DNA of 64,000 nucleotides from Acidimicrobiales bacterium (GCA_041394185.1 JAWKIQ010000002.1:992001-1056000), one strand, 5' to 3'. Shown: positions 48,855 through 57,541, counted from the first letter of the stretch. Translations and numbers: made by a program. The notes: generated from the letters alone by a model not told the origin.

Positions 48855-50506
48855 ACGTCTCGAGCCGCCTCGGGCGAGATCACACCGTCGCGCAGGTCGC
48901 GTTCGACCAGTTCGCGGTCTCGCCCTTTCGGGTCGCCCCAACCGCCGCCGCCCGGCGAGCGCGACACCATCCGCACAGGCCCGAACTGTTGCAAGCCGTA
49001 CTTCGGAGCCACGAACGGCTCGCTTTCGAGGTCGTCCAACGGGTACAGCAGGATCTCGCCGCCCGCGCCTTCGCCGCCCCCGTCGACGCCCCAACCGGTG
49101 GGCGAACCCACACCCTCACCGCGAAACGACCATCTGGCGGGCGCCAGGACATCGACCTCGTACTCGATGCCCGTGCCGCCGCGAAAGGTGCCAGGACCAC
49201 CGCCGTCGCAGCGGAACTCTTGGCGTCGGAAGATCACCGGATACTGAGACTCGGCGAACTCGACGTTGGGCAGGTTCAGACCTCCGAGCGCTATCAGGTG
49301 GCCGATCTGGTTGAACCCATCACGCGCTGGCGTCGCACCGCCTCCGGCTGCGGCGCTCCAGTGGTACATCACGAACGGTTTCGAACCGTCGTGTCCCGCG
49401 GTCACGCCGAAGATGTTCTTGCCCCACCCTGCCAGCGACCTGGACGGGTCGGCCTGAGCCATGCAGCGCCACACCAGGTGCACGATTTCGTGCGCGGGTA
49501 TCACCGTGTTCATCGTCATCGGGGCAGGGGGCCTGGCGTTGACGATCGAACCCTCGGGGGCGATCATCTCGACGCACCTGAACGTGCCCTCGTTGCGCGG
49601 CAGATCGGGGTCGAAGAACGATGCCAGCCCCATCGACACCGCACTCCACGTATTGACCCAGCCGCTGTTCTTGAACCCAGCGATCTGGTCGTCTGTACCG
49701 GTGAAGTCGACTGTGACCTGGTCGGCGGCGATGGTCAACGCCATCTCGATCTTCAGATCTGCTGGGCCAAAGCAGTCGTCTTCCCAGTGTTCGGTTGCCG
49801 TCCAAGTGCCATCGGGGAGGGCCGAGATCAGCGTCCGGAACACCCTGTCGGCGTGGTCGCACACCGAGTCGAAGGCCGCCAGAGCCACATCGAGACCGAG
49901 ATCATCAACCAGCTCGACGACCCGTCCGGCGCCGATCCGGGTAGATCCCAGCATCGCCCTGAGGTCTCCGTCGAGCAGCTCGGGCGTGCGTGAGTTCAAC
50001 AGCAGCAGGCGCCACAGATCGTCGTTGACCTGATCTTGGTGGACCAGGCGCACCACGGGTATGCGGATGCCCTCGTGATAGATCTCGCGGGCTTCGGGGT
50101 TGTAGGTGCCCGCCGCGCCGCCGCCGATGTCGCTTTGATGGGCCCGGTTGCAGCAGAACGCGATCAGCTGTCCCTGGGTGAACACCGGCCTGGCCACCAC
50201 CCAGTCGGGCAGATGGTTGCCGCCGGCCTCGTACGGGTCGTTCAGCAAGAACACGTCGCCGTCGGCGATGGTGTCGCCGAAGTGGTCGATGACGGCACGA
50301 ACAGCGAACCCACCACCACCGGTGTGGATTGGTATTCCGTCTGCGGTGGACACGAGCACGCCGTGACGATTCGTCGCGAAACACGAAAAGTCGTGGCTCT
50401 GGCTGAAGATCGGGCTGCGCGCCGTGCGGGTCATGACCCAACCCATGTGGCGACATAGATGGTCGAGGCGGGCCTGAACCAGCGCGATCTGGACGGGATC
50501 GTTCAT
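48836..50506 (-). CDS. Hydantoinase/oxoprolinase subunit B (HyuB-type)
   Basis: The 556-aa protein has the family start 'ALVQARLDHLCRHMGWVMTRTARSPIFSQSHDFSC', then 'GGFAVRAVIDHFGDTIADGDVFLLNDPYEAGGNHLPDW', 'NRAHQSDIGGGAAG' and the Gly-rich C-terminus 'FRCDGGGPGTFRGGTGIEYE' and 'SPGGGGWGDP'. It is the large subunit partner of HyuA in ATP-dependent hydrolysis of cyclic amides such as hydantoins or 5-oxoproline, or of acetone/acetophenone carboxylase-type enzymes. It overlaps hyuA by 4 bases. Confidence 0.94.
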   Translation of the reverse strand: MNDPVQIALVQARLDHLCRHMGWVMTRTARSPIFSQSHDFSCFATNRHGVLVSTADGIPIHTGGGGFAVRAVIDHFGDTIADGDVFLLNDPYEAGGNHLPDWVVARPVFTQGQLIAFCCNRAHQSDIGGGAAGTYNPEAREIYHEGIRIPVVRLVHQDQVNDDLWRLLLLNSRTPELLDGDLRAMLGSTRIGAGRVVELVDDLGLDVALAAFDSVCDHADRVFRTLISALPDGTWTATEHWEDDCFGPADLKIEMALTIAADQVTVDFTGTDDQIAGFKNSGWVNTWSAVSMGLASFFDPDLPRNEGTFRCVEMIAPEGSIVNARPPAPMTMNTVIPAHEIVHLVWRCMAQADPSRSLAGWGKNIFGVTAGHDGSKPFVMYHWSAAAGGGATPARDGFNQIGHLIALGGLNLPNVEFAESQYPVIFRRQEFRCDGGGPGTFRGGTGIEYEVDVLAPARWSFRGEGVGSPTGWGVDGGGEGAGGEILLYPLDDLESEPFVAPKYGLQQFGPVRMVSRSPGGGGWGDPKGRDRELVERDLRDGVISPEAARDVYGLDS

Positions 50507-52581
50507 CGCAGCACTATCTCCAGGTCACTGCCCGCCATGACGTTCAGTCTGTCGCCCTGGCCGACCAGCACCGTGGTGGTCGTCGCCTCGACGATCAGCG
50601 GGCCATCGAGAGAAACCCCGGGCACCAGCTCGTGGCCCTCATAGACGGCCAGGTCGGCCCAACCTGTGGAAGCGTCGACCCAGCAACGACGGAACCCGGC
50701 CGGCCTGGGGGCCGCCGAGGGTGAGGACGGTTCGGGTTCGCCCACGGGCGCAGCCGTGAACCCGTGAACCACGACCGCTATCGACGTGACCTCGAGCACG
50801 CCCTGGGGCTGGATGTGTCCGTAGAGGCGGTCGTACTCGGTCTCGAACGAGCGCCGGATGTCGGCTGTGGAGGAGTCTGCGCCCACAGCGACGCGCAACG
50901 ACCAGAGCTGGCCCGGATAGCGGAGGTCGACGAACCAGTCGCACGCTCGCTCGACGTCGTGACCCCACTCGGTCGAGGCGAGATCTTCGGCTTGGGCCTG
51001 TTGTGCCAACAGGGCGGCTGCAATGCCTTCGGCGCCCAGAGTGTCGAGCGAACCGGTGAGGGTTCGCGAACTGTCGCGGCGCAGGTCGGTGTGCAACATG
51101 CCGATGGCGCAGAACACGCCGGCCTCAGCCGGCACGACCACCCGAGCGCAGCCCAACGCCCGGGCCACGGCGACGGCGTGCAGGCCGCCGGCTCCGCCTG
51201 CGGCAACCAGTGTCATCGAGCGCGGGTCGCGGCCGCGTTCGATGGTGAGAACTTCGACAGCGTGCTTGATGTGCTGTTCGAGCAGGGTCAGCATGCCCTG
51301 GGCGGCCACCTCGGCGCTGGTGCCCAGCGGTTGTGCGACGCCAGCTGTGATGGCCTGGTGGGCAAGGTCTGCATCGAGTTCGATCGAGCCTCCTGCATAG
51401 GGGCCGGGGCGCAGCCTGCCGAGCAGCAGGTGGGCGTCGGTTGCCGTGGGTGCGATGCCGCCACGCCCGTAACAGGCGGGTCCGGGGTCGGCACCAGCAC
51501 CCTGGGGGCCCATGCGCAGCAGACCTGCCGCATCGACGGTTGCGATGGTGCCGCCACCGGCGCCCACGGTGTGAACGTCGACGGCGGGAATGTTGAGGTG
51601 ATAGCCGCCTATCTGCAGGCCATCGACGACGGGAATCGAACCTTCTACCCGCACCGCCACGTCACACGAAGTGCCGCCTATCTCGATGCTGACGGCCGCG
51701 CCCGAACCGATTCCCCTGGCTGCGCGATCGAGGGCTCCGCCCACCGCTGCTGGCCCTGACAGCACCAGATCTACCGGGCGACGGGCCGCGGCCTCCACTG
51801 GCACGGTGCCGCCGTTCGACTGGATCAACAGCAGAGGAACGCGCAGCCCCATCGCCGTCAACCGGTCGGCCAGGCGTTGAAGATAGCCACCGACCTTTGG
51901 AACCAGGGCCGCGTTCACCACGCTGGTCGAGGTGCGCTCGTATTCGCCCATCAGGGGAACGAGCTCGTGTGATGCGGTGGTGAGAGCTCCCGGCCATCGC
52001 GTGCGCGCCATCTCGGCGACAGTGCGCTCGTGGCGGTCGTTGCAGTAGCTGTGCAGGAGGCATATGGCGACAGCCTCGACGTCGCCGCCTTCGAAGCGAT
52101 CGAGTGCTGCCTCCACCTGGGCGATATCGAGCTGCTCGAGTTCTTCGCCCGCCTTGTCGACGCGACCGCCGACGCCGATCCGCAGGTCGCGAGGCACCAG
52201 CACGGCAGGCCATGGTGCCCTGTGATCCCACTGGTCTTCGCGAAGTCCACGCCGGATCTCCAGCGCGTCCCTGAAGCCGGCGGTGGTTATCAGCCCCACC
52301 TTGGCCAGGTTGCCCTCGAGAACGGCGTTGGTTGCCACCGTCGAGCCATGAACGAATCGTTTGCAGCCGGCCAGCAGTTCGGTCGCATCGATTCCGAGGC
52401 GATCGGCGGCCAGGGTCACGGCGTCCAGCACGCCCCGCGACGGGTCGCTCGGCACAGATGGGCTCTTGGCCACGTGAAGAGCACCGCTGTCGTCCGACAC
52501 CACGATGTCGGTGAAGGTGCCGCCGACATCGACGGCGATCGAACAAGCCCAGTCGACGCCAAGGCCAGACACATCGCTCAC
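50503..52581 (-). CDS. Hydantoinase/oxoprolinase subunit A (HyuA-type ATPase)
   Basis: GTG 52581 gives 692 aa and begins shortly before the ASKHA ATP motif 'SIAVDVGGTFTDIVV'. The in-frame opening to 53316 lies opposite the uridine phosphorylase gene and is rejected. Further motifs: 'FVHGSTVATNAVLEG', 'LVLSGPAAVGGALDRA', 'SIEIGGTSCDVAV', 'DVHTVGAGGGTIA' and 'ADPGPACYGRGG'. It phosphorylates the amide substrate for ring opening with HyuB. Divergent from udp with a 45-bp gap. Confidence 0.94.
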   Translation of the reverse strand: MSDVSGLGVDWACSIAVDVGGTFTDIVVSDDSGALHVAKSPSVPSDPSRGVLDAVTLAADRLGIDATELLAGCKRFVHGSTVATNAVLEGNLAKVGLITTAGFRDALEIRRGLREDQWDHRAPWPAVLVPRDLRIGVGGRVDKAGEELEQLDIAQVEAALDRFEGGDVEAVAICLLHSYCNDRHERTVAEMARTRWPGALTTASHELVPLMGEYERTSTSVVNAALVPKVGGYLQRLADRLTAMGLRVPLLLIQSNGGTVPVEAAARRPVDLVLSGPAAVGGALDRAARGIGSGAAVSIEIGGTSCDVAVRVEGSIPVVDGLQIGGYHLNIPAVDVHTVGAGGGTIATVDAAGLLRMGPQGAGADPGPACYGRGGIAPTATDAHLLLGRLRPGPYAGGSIELDADLAHQAITAGVAQPLGTSAEVAAQGMLTLLEQHIKHAVEVLTIERGRDPRSMTLVAAGGAGGLHAVAVARALGCARVVVPAEAGVFCAIGMLHTDLRRDSSRTLTGSLDTLGAEGIAAALLAQQAQAEDLASTEWGHDVERACDWFVDLRYPGQLWSLRVAVGADSSTADIRRSFETEYDRLYGHIQPQGVLEVTSIAVVVHGFTAAPVGEPEPSSPSAAPRPAGFRRCWVDASTGWADLAVYEGHELVPGVSLDGPLIVEATTTTVLVGQGDRLNVMAGSDLEIVLR

Positions 52582-52626
52582 CCGTCCGAGAGTAGTCAGC
52601 GGGCCATTGGGACTACCGTTCGGTTC

Positions 52627-53385
52627 ATGGCAGACGTATTCCACCTCGGACTGACCGCATCGATGTTGCAGGGGGCGACGTTGGCGCTCTTGCCAGGCGA
52701 TCCGGCTCGAGTGCCCGCAATCGCTGCCCACACCGACCGCTACGAGCAACTGGCGTCGGTTCGTGAGTTCAACTCGATGCTCGGATGGCTGGGCGACACG
52801 CCGATAGTCATCTGCTCTACCGGTATCGGTGGCCCGTCGACCTCCATCGCTGTGGAAGAGCTGGCTCAGCTCGGCGTGCGGACCTTTCTGAGGGTTGGCA
52901 CCACCGGTGGCATCCAGCCCAACATCGAGCCCGGCGATGTCATCGTCACGACGGGCGCAGTTCGCCTGGACGGGGCCAGCCAGCACTTCGCCCCCCTCGA
53001 GTTCCCGGCGGTGGCCGATTTCGAGTGTGTAACCGCGCTGGTCGCGGCGGCCAGGGCCCGGGGGATCGAGCCCCACGTCGGTGTCACGGCTTCGTCTGAC
53101 ACCTTTTATCCAGGACAGGAGCGGTACGACACGTTCAGTGGCCGGGTCGTTTCCCGATTCAGAGGCAGCCTGGCCGAGTGGCAGTCGATGGGCGTCCTGA
53201 ACTACGAGATGGAAGCGGCGACCCTGTTCACGATGTGCGCCAGCTCGGGGTTGCGCGCCGCTTGCGTCGCGGGTGTTCTCGTCAACCGAACCCGCGAAGA
53301 GACCCCGGACGAACACGCGGCCGCCAACGTCGAGGCGACCACCGTCGGCATCGCTGTCGATGCCGCCAAAAGACTGGTCGGATGA
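52627..53385 (+). CDS. udp: Uridine phosphorylase
   Basis: The 252-aa NP-I family enzyme cleaves uridine with phosphate to uracil and ribose 1-phosphate. Motifs as in E. coli Udp: 'LLPGDPARV', 'ICSTGIGGPSTSIAVEELAQ', 'LRVGTTGGIQPNIEPGDV', 'HVGVTASSDTFYPGQERYDT' and 'MGVLNYEMEAATLFTMCAS' (ribose-binding Glu-Met-Glu). From memory of the E. coli protein, long stretches are identical, which is unusual for an actinobacterium and suggests acquisition. tRNA-Ser(GCU) follows 49 bp later. Confidence 0.96.
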   Translation: MADVFHLGLTASMLQGATLALLPGDPARVPAIAAHTDRYEQLASVREFNSMLGWLGDTPIVICSTGIGGPSTSIAVEELAQLGVRTFLRVGTTGGIQPNIEPGDVIVTTGAVRLDGASQHFAPLEFPAVADFECVTALVAAARARGIEPHVGVTASSDTFYPGQERYDTFSGRVVSRFRGSLAEWQSMGVLNYEMEAATLFTMCASSGLRAACVAGVLVNRTREETPDEHAAANVEATTVGIAVDAAKRLVG

Positions 53386-53434
53386 ATTTCGAACTTGGTT
53401 TCGATCGGCCGAATCTTGTGCCAGGCTGTTAGGC

Positions 53435-53522
53435 GGAGAGGTGCCAGAGTGGACGAATGGGGCGCCCTGCTAAGGCGTTGTGGTGCAAGCCACCGTGGGT
53501 TCGAATCCCATCCTCTCCGCCA
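53435..53522 (+). tRNA. tRNA-Ser (anticodon GCT)
   Basis: An 88-nt class II tRNA. The acceptor GGAGAGG pairs with CCTCTCC, the anticodon loop is CTGCTAA (GCT), the variable arm is TTGTGGTGCAAGCCACC, the T loop is TTCGAAT and CCA is encoded. A terminator follows directly. Confidence 0.96.
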
Positions 53523-53640
53523 CGCACTGACCAGGGGTGCTTCGCCCCTGGTCAGTGACCGTTTTGGGACTGCTCGGACGCGTGCGGGTGCTTGTCGCTC
53601 TTTCGAACCCGATCCTCGGCCGCGGTGACTGTGAAAGGGA
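53516..53640 (+). repeat. Imperfect ~125-bp direct repeat, left copy (from tRNA-Ser CCA end)
   Basis: It starts with TCCGCCACG of the tRNA end and includes the terminator hairpin, GTTTTGGG and CTCTTTCGAAC. It matches 57407-57530 with scattered changes and small indels. Candidate left boundary of a second tRNA-associated island. Confidence 0.65.
53525..53557 (+). terminator. Intrinsic terminator of tRNA-Ser(GCT)
   Basis: A 13-bp stem CACTGACCAGGGG / CCCCTGGTCAGTG with a 7-base loop, followed by ACCGTTTTGGG. It starts 3 bases past the tRNA. Confidence 0.85.
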
Positions 53641-53660
53641 CCCGTTTGTTGGTCCAGTCG

Positions 53661-54485
53661 CTATCGGAGGGTGGTCTGGTGTTGGTTGGTCCACTGTAGG
53701 TGGAACTCGTTTGGAGTGTGGTCGCCGTGGGCGGTGTGTGGCCGGTTTGCGTTGTAGTCGTTGCGCCAGTCTTCAATCAGGACACGGGCTTCTAGCAGGC
53801 TGTCGAAGTGCCACAGGTTGAGTAGTTCATCACGGAAGCGTCCGTTGAACGACTCGATCCAGGCGTTCTGCCATGGCGATCCGGGGTCGATGAACACGGA
53901 GTCTGTTCCGGTGAATCGGCACCAGTCCGCTACCGCGTTGGCGACGAACTCGGGGCCGTGATCGAACCGCACGAACGCCGGCGAGGTACCGCGTTCGACA
54001 GCCAGCCGATCGAGGACAGCCACGACGTAGTCCGCATCGATGCTGCGGTCCACGGTGATCGACAAGGCTTCGCGGGTGTACTCGTCGATCACGTTGAGCA
54101 TCTTGATGGTTCGCTCATCCACGGTGGTGTCGAACTGGAAATCGAGGGCCCACAGAGCGTTCGGAACGATTGGACACATGGCCCCGACATGGGTGCCGAT
54201 ACCGGTCAGACGCTTCTTGCGGCGACGCTGAGGGACCCGCAGGCCCTCGTCTCGCCACAGGCGCCGGACCTTCTTGTCATTGACCCGGTGGCCGTCGCGG
54301 CGTAGCTGCTTGGCCGCTCTTCGCCATCCCCAACGGGGCCGACGCTTGGAGAACGCACGAAGCCACTCGCGCAGCTCGGCCTCCTCGTCGCAGGGCACCG
54401 GTTTGGCAAGCCGCTGGGTCGAACGAGGCTGGCCGACCACACGACATGCACGGCGTTGGGATACCCCGAACCGGTCCTGACACAT
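53661..54485 (-). CDS. IS3-family transposase OrfB (DDE integrase domain)
   Basis: 274 aa from ATG 54485, but translation probably enters by -1 frameshift from orfA: the frame continues upstream as 'KLLTPNRRRDAAQ' to about 54525. HTH_21-like 'RRPRWGWRRAAKQLRRDGHRVNDKKVRRLWRDEGL' precedes the catalytic core. The core carries Asp in 'WALDFQFDTT', Asp in 'RFDHGPEF' and Glu in 'AWIESFNGRFRDELL'. All three acidic residues are intact, so the enzyme looks functional. The stop lies inside the inverted repeat. Confidence 0.93.
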   Translation of the reverse strand: MCQDRFGVSQRRACRVVGQPRSTQRLAKPVPCDEEAELREWLRAFSKRRPRWGWRRAAKQLRRDGHRVNDKKVRRLWRDEGLRVPQRRRKKRLTGIGTHVGAMCPIVPNALWALDFQFDTTVDERTIKMLNVIDEYTREALSITVDRSIDADYVVAVLDRLAVERGTSPAFVRFDHGPEFVANAVADWCRFTGTDSVFIDPGSPWQNAWIESFNGRFRDELLNLWHFDSLLEARVLIEDWRNDYNANRPHTAHGDHTPNEFHLQWTNQHQTTLR

Positions 54486-54514
54486 CTGAGCTGCGTCACG
54501 ACGACGGTTCGGGG

Positions 54515-54802
54515 TCAGAAGTTTCCCGACGCGATCTCCTTGAGCATCGCCTTGTCCAACTCGGCCTCGGCCAGCAGCTTCTTCAACTGAGCGTTCTCAG
54601 ACTCGAGCTCCTTCAAGCGTTTCGCATCGTCGGCCTTCATCCCGCCGTACTGGGACAGCCAGCGGTGCCACGTCGACTCGGCGATACCGAACTCGCGGCA
54701 CACGTCCTCGATCGTCATCCCGCCCGACAACAGTTTGTTGCCCTCCGCGAGCTTTCGGATGATCTGCTCAGGCGTATGGCGACGCCGCTTCCTGCTGGTC
54801 AT
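54515..54802 (-). CDS. IS3-family transposase OrfA
   Basis: ATG 54802 gives 95 aa: 'SRKRRRHTPEQIIRKLAEGNKLLSGGMTIEDVCREFGIAESTWHRWLSQYGG' is the HTH_8/HTH_29-type DNA-binding domain for the IS ends. A leucine-zipper helix follows ('KRLKELESENAQLKKLLAEAELDKAMLKE'), then the group-typical end 'ASGNF'. The GGAAAC at the end is the probable slip site into orfB. Confidence 0.92.
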   Translation of the reverse strand: MTSRKRRRHTPEQIIRKLAEGNKLLSGGMTIEDVCREFGIAESTWHRWLSQYGGMKADDAKRLKELESENAQLKKLLAEAELDKAMLKEIASGNF

Positions 54803-54974
54803 GATCTCGGTGTTCCCTTCCACCCCATCATGGGGCAAGAACTCCGATAGCGACCGGATCAACTCACGGGTCTCAGGTCAACTGCTGTTGATTGCTGCTT
54901 CGTAGATTGCGCTGGACTTCTGCAACGAAGTGTGTACGGTCCGCCTCACAGATCGTCTACGGAGGGAGTCGACT

Positions 54975-56813
54975 ATGAGGTGGTTGCGTTCTGGTGTGGT
55001 GATGGTGGCTTGTCTGGTGGGAGCGGCTGTGTTGGCCGTGCCGTCGACGGCTGCTGAGGTTGCGAGCGACGCACGGCAGCCGGAAGATGTCCCGGAGGAC
55101 ATCTTCATGTCTGAAGATGAGGTGTACGAGGAGCTCGTCGCCGACATCGACTGGGAGGCTTGGTCGCAGCGGCGGGCTGAGCATGATCTGCCTCCGTTGC
55201 GGGCTGAGGATCTGAGCTTGAAGGAGAGGGTTGAGGTTCTGGCTCGTGAAGCCAGGTTTGATATGCCGTTGCTGGCCCACGAGGTTGGTGACTATGAGCG
55301 GTGGCAGGTGCAGCGGGAGCGGTTGCTTGACGAACACACGAGGTTGGCTGCCGATGACGCCTACCTGGTGGGTCGTATAGATGAGCGCCGGCTTGCTCTT
55401 GACGTGTGGATGCGCGAGGGATGGTTCGGAGCGGTTGGCGAAGGAATCTCCGTGCATGAATCGGCGTTTAGTCGCAGTGATTTGGTGCCTCTCGTGGAGG
55501 CGATTCAGAAGCTTCCCGCTGAGGCGTTTGGTCGCGGTGTCGAGGTTGACGCGATCCGTGTCGGGGAATACGGCGTCCGCGTGGAGTTGTCATCCCCCGA
55601 CGGCATGGAGGTTGCGAGCGAGGCTGCGAGTCGAGGCGGCCCGGCCGTTGAAACAGCACGTCGATCACTCACCGATCCAATGGATCGTGTGCCAGTCGAG
55701 TTGAGCGCCGTCGAATACCGGGCTGTGGTTGATGCGTACTGCCTGAGCAGAGACCGGTGTCCGAACGTTCAGGGTGGGATGCGTATCTTGAACAATGGAT
55801 GTTCTTCGGGGTTCGTGCTCCGTAACGGTAACAATCGTGCGATCTCGACAGCGGGACACTGTTCGGGAACGTTCATCCGGCTCGGACTGATCGGTCCCGA
55901 CACCATCACGTCCGGCAACCAAGCCGTCGCTCCGAACTTCACCTCTGCACGCGCGAAACGAAACGACGGGTTCCACGACATTTGGGCCACGGAGAACGCT
56001 GACAGTGACTCGCTCGTCCCGACCTACTTTCGCGATCAGAACTACGGCAACCGCCCCGTCACCGGCTTTCGGGTGAGCCCGCCTCAGGGTCTTGAAGTGT
56101 GCGTGTCCGCGCGCCTCCGGCTGGAACGGCGTTGCGGGATCATCACTGATGCTGCGTTCACCAACAACAACACGTTCGGGTGGCTGGAGATTGACTTCGC
56201 CCACAACGGCAACCAAGTTGGTGTGGCACCAGGCGACTCGGGTGGCTCGGTGACCGAGCGGAACGACTCCAGCCGGGCCGTAGCGACCGTGGCGAACATA
56301 AGTGTCGGTTCACCGTTGGCTAGCTTCGGCGAACGATGGGGGTTCTTCCCTCGGGTTGATCGGATCCCGCTGTACTACGGCGGCTGGGCGGTTCGTACAG
56401 GCAACTTCACCATAACGTTGCGGGAGAGTTTCATCGCCGGCCTTTACCAGACAGCACTCCAGCGGCGACCGAACGTCGGCGAGATTAACGGATGGGTCAG
56501 CCAGTACTCGTCAGGCTCGTGCACTTCGAACGCCAAGTTCCAGATCGAGTTCTTCATGAAGTCGGATGAGCTGCGCGACGACATTCCCCTGACAACCCTT
56601 ACCGCGGCGCAACGCCGAGTGCGACGGCTGTACTGGTCAGCATTCGGGCGTGCTGCCGATCCGGACGGGCTGTCCTACTGGTCGAACCGGGTTCACAACG
56701 CCTCCGATCGAGAAGCCGAGTGGACGTGGGTCGTCGACTACTTCAAGAACGTGTCCGAGACCAACGTGCGCATCATCTCCCGCCAGAACCAAGAATGGGG
56801 CCCCTGTTCATGA
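54975..56813 (+). CDS. Secreted trypsin-like serine protease with C-terminal DUF4214 domain
   Basis: ATG 54975 has GGAGGGA eight bases upstream. Signal peptide 'GVVMVACLVGAAVLAVPSTAAE'; 612 aa. A helical pro-like region (about 30-265) precedes a chymotrypsin-fold domain: His295 in 'STAGHCSG', a probable Asp in 'HDIWATEN' and Ser422 in 'APGDSGGSV', with Cys pairs. The C-terminal ~120 residues match DUF4214 ('YQTALQRRPNVGEINGWVSQYSSG', 'YWSAFGRAADPDGLSYW'). It is probably a self-processing exoprotease or surface adhesin. ATGA overlap with the next lipoprotein gene. Confidence 0.88.
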   Translation: MRWLRSGVVMVACLVGAAVLAVPSTAAEVASDARQPEDVPEDIFMSEDEVYEELVADIDWEAWSQRRAEHDLPPLRAEDLSLKERVEVLAREARFDMPLLAHEVGDYERWQVQRERLLDEHTRLAADDAYLVGRIDERRLALDVWMREGWFGAVGEGISVHESAFSRSDLVPLVEAIQKLPAEAFGRGVEVDAIRVGEYGVRVELSSPDGMEVASEAASRGGPAVETARRSLTDPMDRVPVELSAVEYRAVVDAYCLSRDRCPNVQGGMRILNNGCSSGFVLRNGNNRAISTAGHCSGTFIRLGLIGPDTITSGNQAVAPNFTSARAKRNDGFHDIWATENADSDSLVPTYFRDQNYGNRPVTGFRVSPPQGLEVCVSARLRLERRCGIITDAAFTNNNTFGWLEIDFAHNGNQVGVAPGDSGGSVTERNDSSRAVATVANISVGSPLASFGERWGFFPRVDRIPLYYGGWAVRTGNFTITLRESFIAGLYQTALQRRPNVGEINGWVSQYSSGSCTSNAKFQIEFFMKSDELRDDIPLTTLTAAQRRVRRLYWSAFGRAADPDGLSYWSNRVHNASDREAEWTWVVDYFKNVSETNVRIISRQNQEWGPCS

Positions 56814-57322
56814 ACCGAGGCCTGGCGCTGGCAGTAGCCCTGTTGCTGGCGGCTTGCACCTCAAACTCGGCACAACCCGAGGTCGATCCGCCGGCGCCGT
56901 CGTTATCAACCTCGAGGGTCGCGGACGCAGCATCAGTGTGGGGCCACCGATACGTAGTCGAGCAGGTCATCATCAACGGCGCGCCGTGGTCACCGGCCGG
57001 CGGACGCGAGCTCCGAGTCGAAATGCAGAGTGGCCTTTCGATGCGCTGGGGCGTCGGATGCAACGAGGCTCATAGTGTTCGCGCCAACGAAGATCCGTCG
57101 ATCATCGACCAACGTGGAAGTACCGAGGCTGAGGACTGCGGGGAGGTGGTGAACAACGAGGAGGACGTCGTGAACACGTTCATGACCGAACGCCTCACCG
57201 TGACGACAACCGAAGGCTCCGTTCGCCTCGAATCCACCGAGACAGACTCAAGCATGACCCTCATCCGGTCCGACTGGGAAACGCTCCACCAAGACGCCGC
57301 CCAACCAGAACCTTCCAGCTGA
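56810..57322 (+). CDS. Lipoprotein, META/HslJ-like
   Basis: ATG 56810 overlaps the protease stop. The signal 'MNRGLALAVALLLAAC' ends in an L-A-A-C lipobox (Cys16). The mature region begins with a Pro/Ser linker, then 'WGHRYVVEQVIINGAPWSP' and 'GLSMRWGVGCNEAHS', reminiscent of META/HslJ domains (W...v-x-G...G-C-N). Translational coupling to the secreted protease suggests a chaperone or inhibitor of that enzyme. The family assignment is by eye only. Confidence 0.75.
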   Translation: MNRGLALAVALLLAACTSNSAQPEVDPPAPSLSTSRVADAASVWGHRYVVEQVIINGAPWSPAGGRELRVEMQSGLSMRWGVGCNEAHSVRANEDPSIIDQRGSTEAEDCGEVVNNEEDVVNTFMTERLTVTTTEGSVRLESTETDSSMTLIRSDWETLHQDAAQPEPSS

Positions 57323-57384
57323 ACCCATCGCCGCCCTACGGCCATCCGCGTATTCGGAATCAGCCCACGCAGCGGTCACGCGAT

Positions 57385-57416
57385 GTTCGAAAGACATCTC
57401 ATGACTTCCGCCACGT
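57385..57416 (+). repeat. Short repeat GTTCGAA...TTCCGCCA, first copy
   Basis: GTTCGAA, 16 bases including CATC and CAT, then CCGCCACGT; about 27 of 32 positions match 58438-58469. Both copies follow lipoprotein genes and end like a tRNA 3' end (CCGCCA). Confidence 0.5.
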
Positions 57417-57530
57417 CCTGACCAGGGGTCTTCACCCCTGGTCAGTTGACGTTTTGGGGTGCTGGATACGAGGTGGGGCGGTTGTTGCTCTTTCGAACTC
57501 GGGTCTTGGGGTGCCTTGACTTTGCCGTCC
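57407..57530 (+). repeat. Imperfect ~125-bp direct repeat, right copy
   Basis: TCCGCCACG, hairpin, GTTTTGGGG, then GCTCTTTCGAAC and GGTGCCTTGACTTTG align with 53516-53640. Only the last bases of the tRNA are represented. Confidence 0.65.
57419..57444 (+). terminator. Intrinsic terminator (copy of the tRNA-Ser terminator)
   Basis: A perfect 11-bp stem TGACCAGGGGT / ACCCCTGGTCA with loop CTTC, followed by GTTGACGTTTTGGGG. It can terminate the protease-lipoprotein transcript. Confidence 0.75.
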
Positions 57531-57541
57531 CGGGGGGTGTA

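Larger units (their letters stand above)
53650..54861 (-). mobile_element. IS3-family insertion sequence (IS407-like group), about 1.2 kb
   Basis: Terminal inverted repeats TGGTCCAGTCGCTATCGGA (53650-53668) and the complement of TGATCCGGTCGCTATCGGA (54843-54861) match at 17 of 19 positions and have TG...CA ends. The element encodes overlapping orfA and orfB on the minus strand. Flanks (TTTGT on the left, ACTCA on the right) show no target duplication, so one flank has been rearranged or the insertion is old. Confidence 0.88.
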
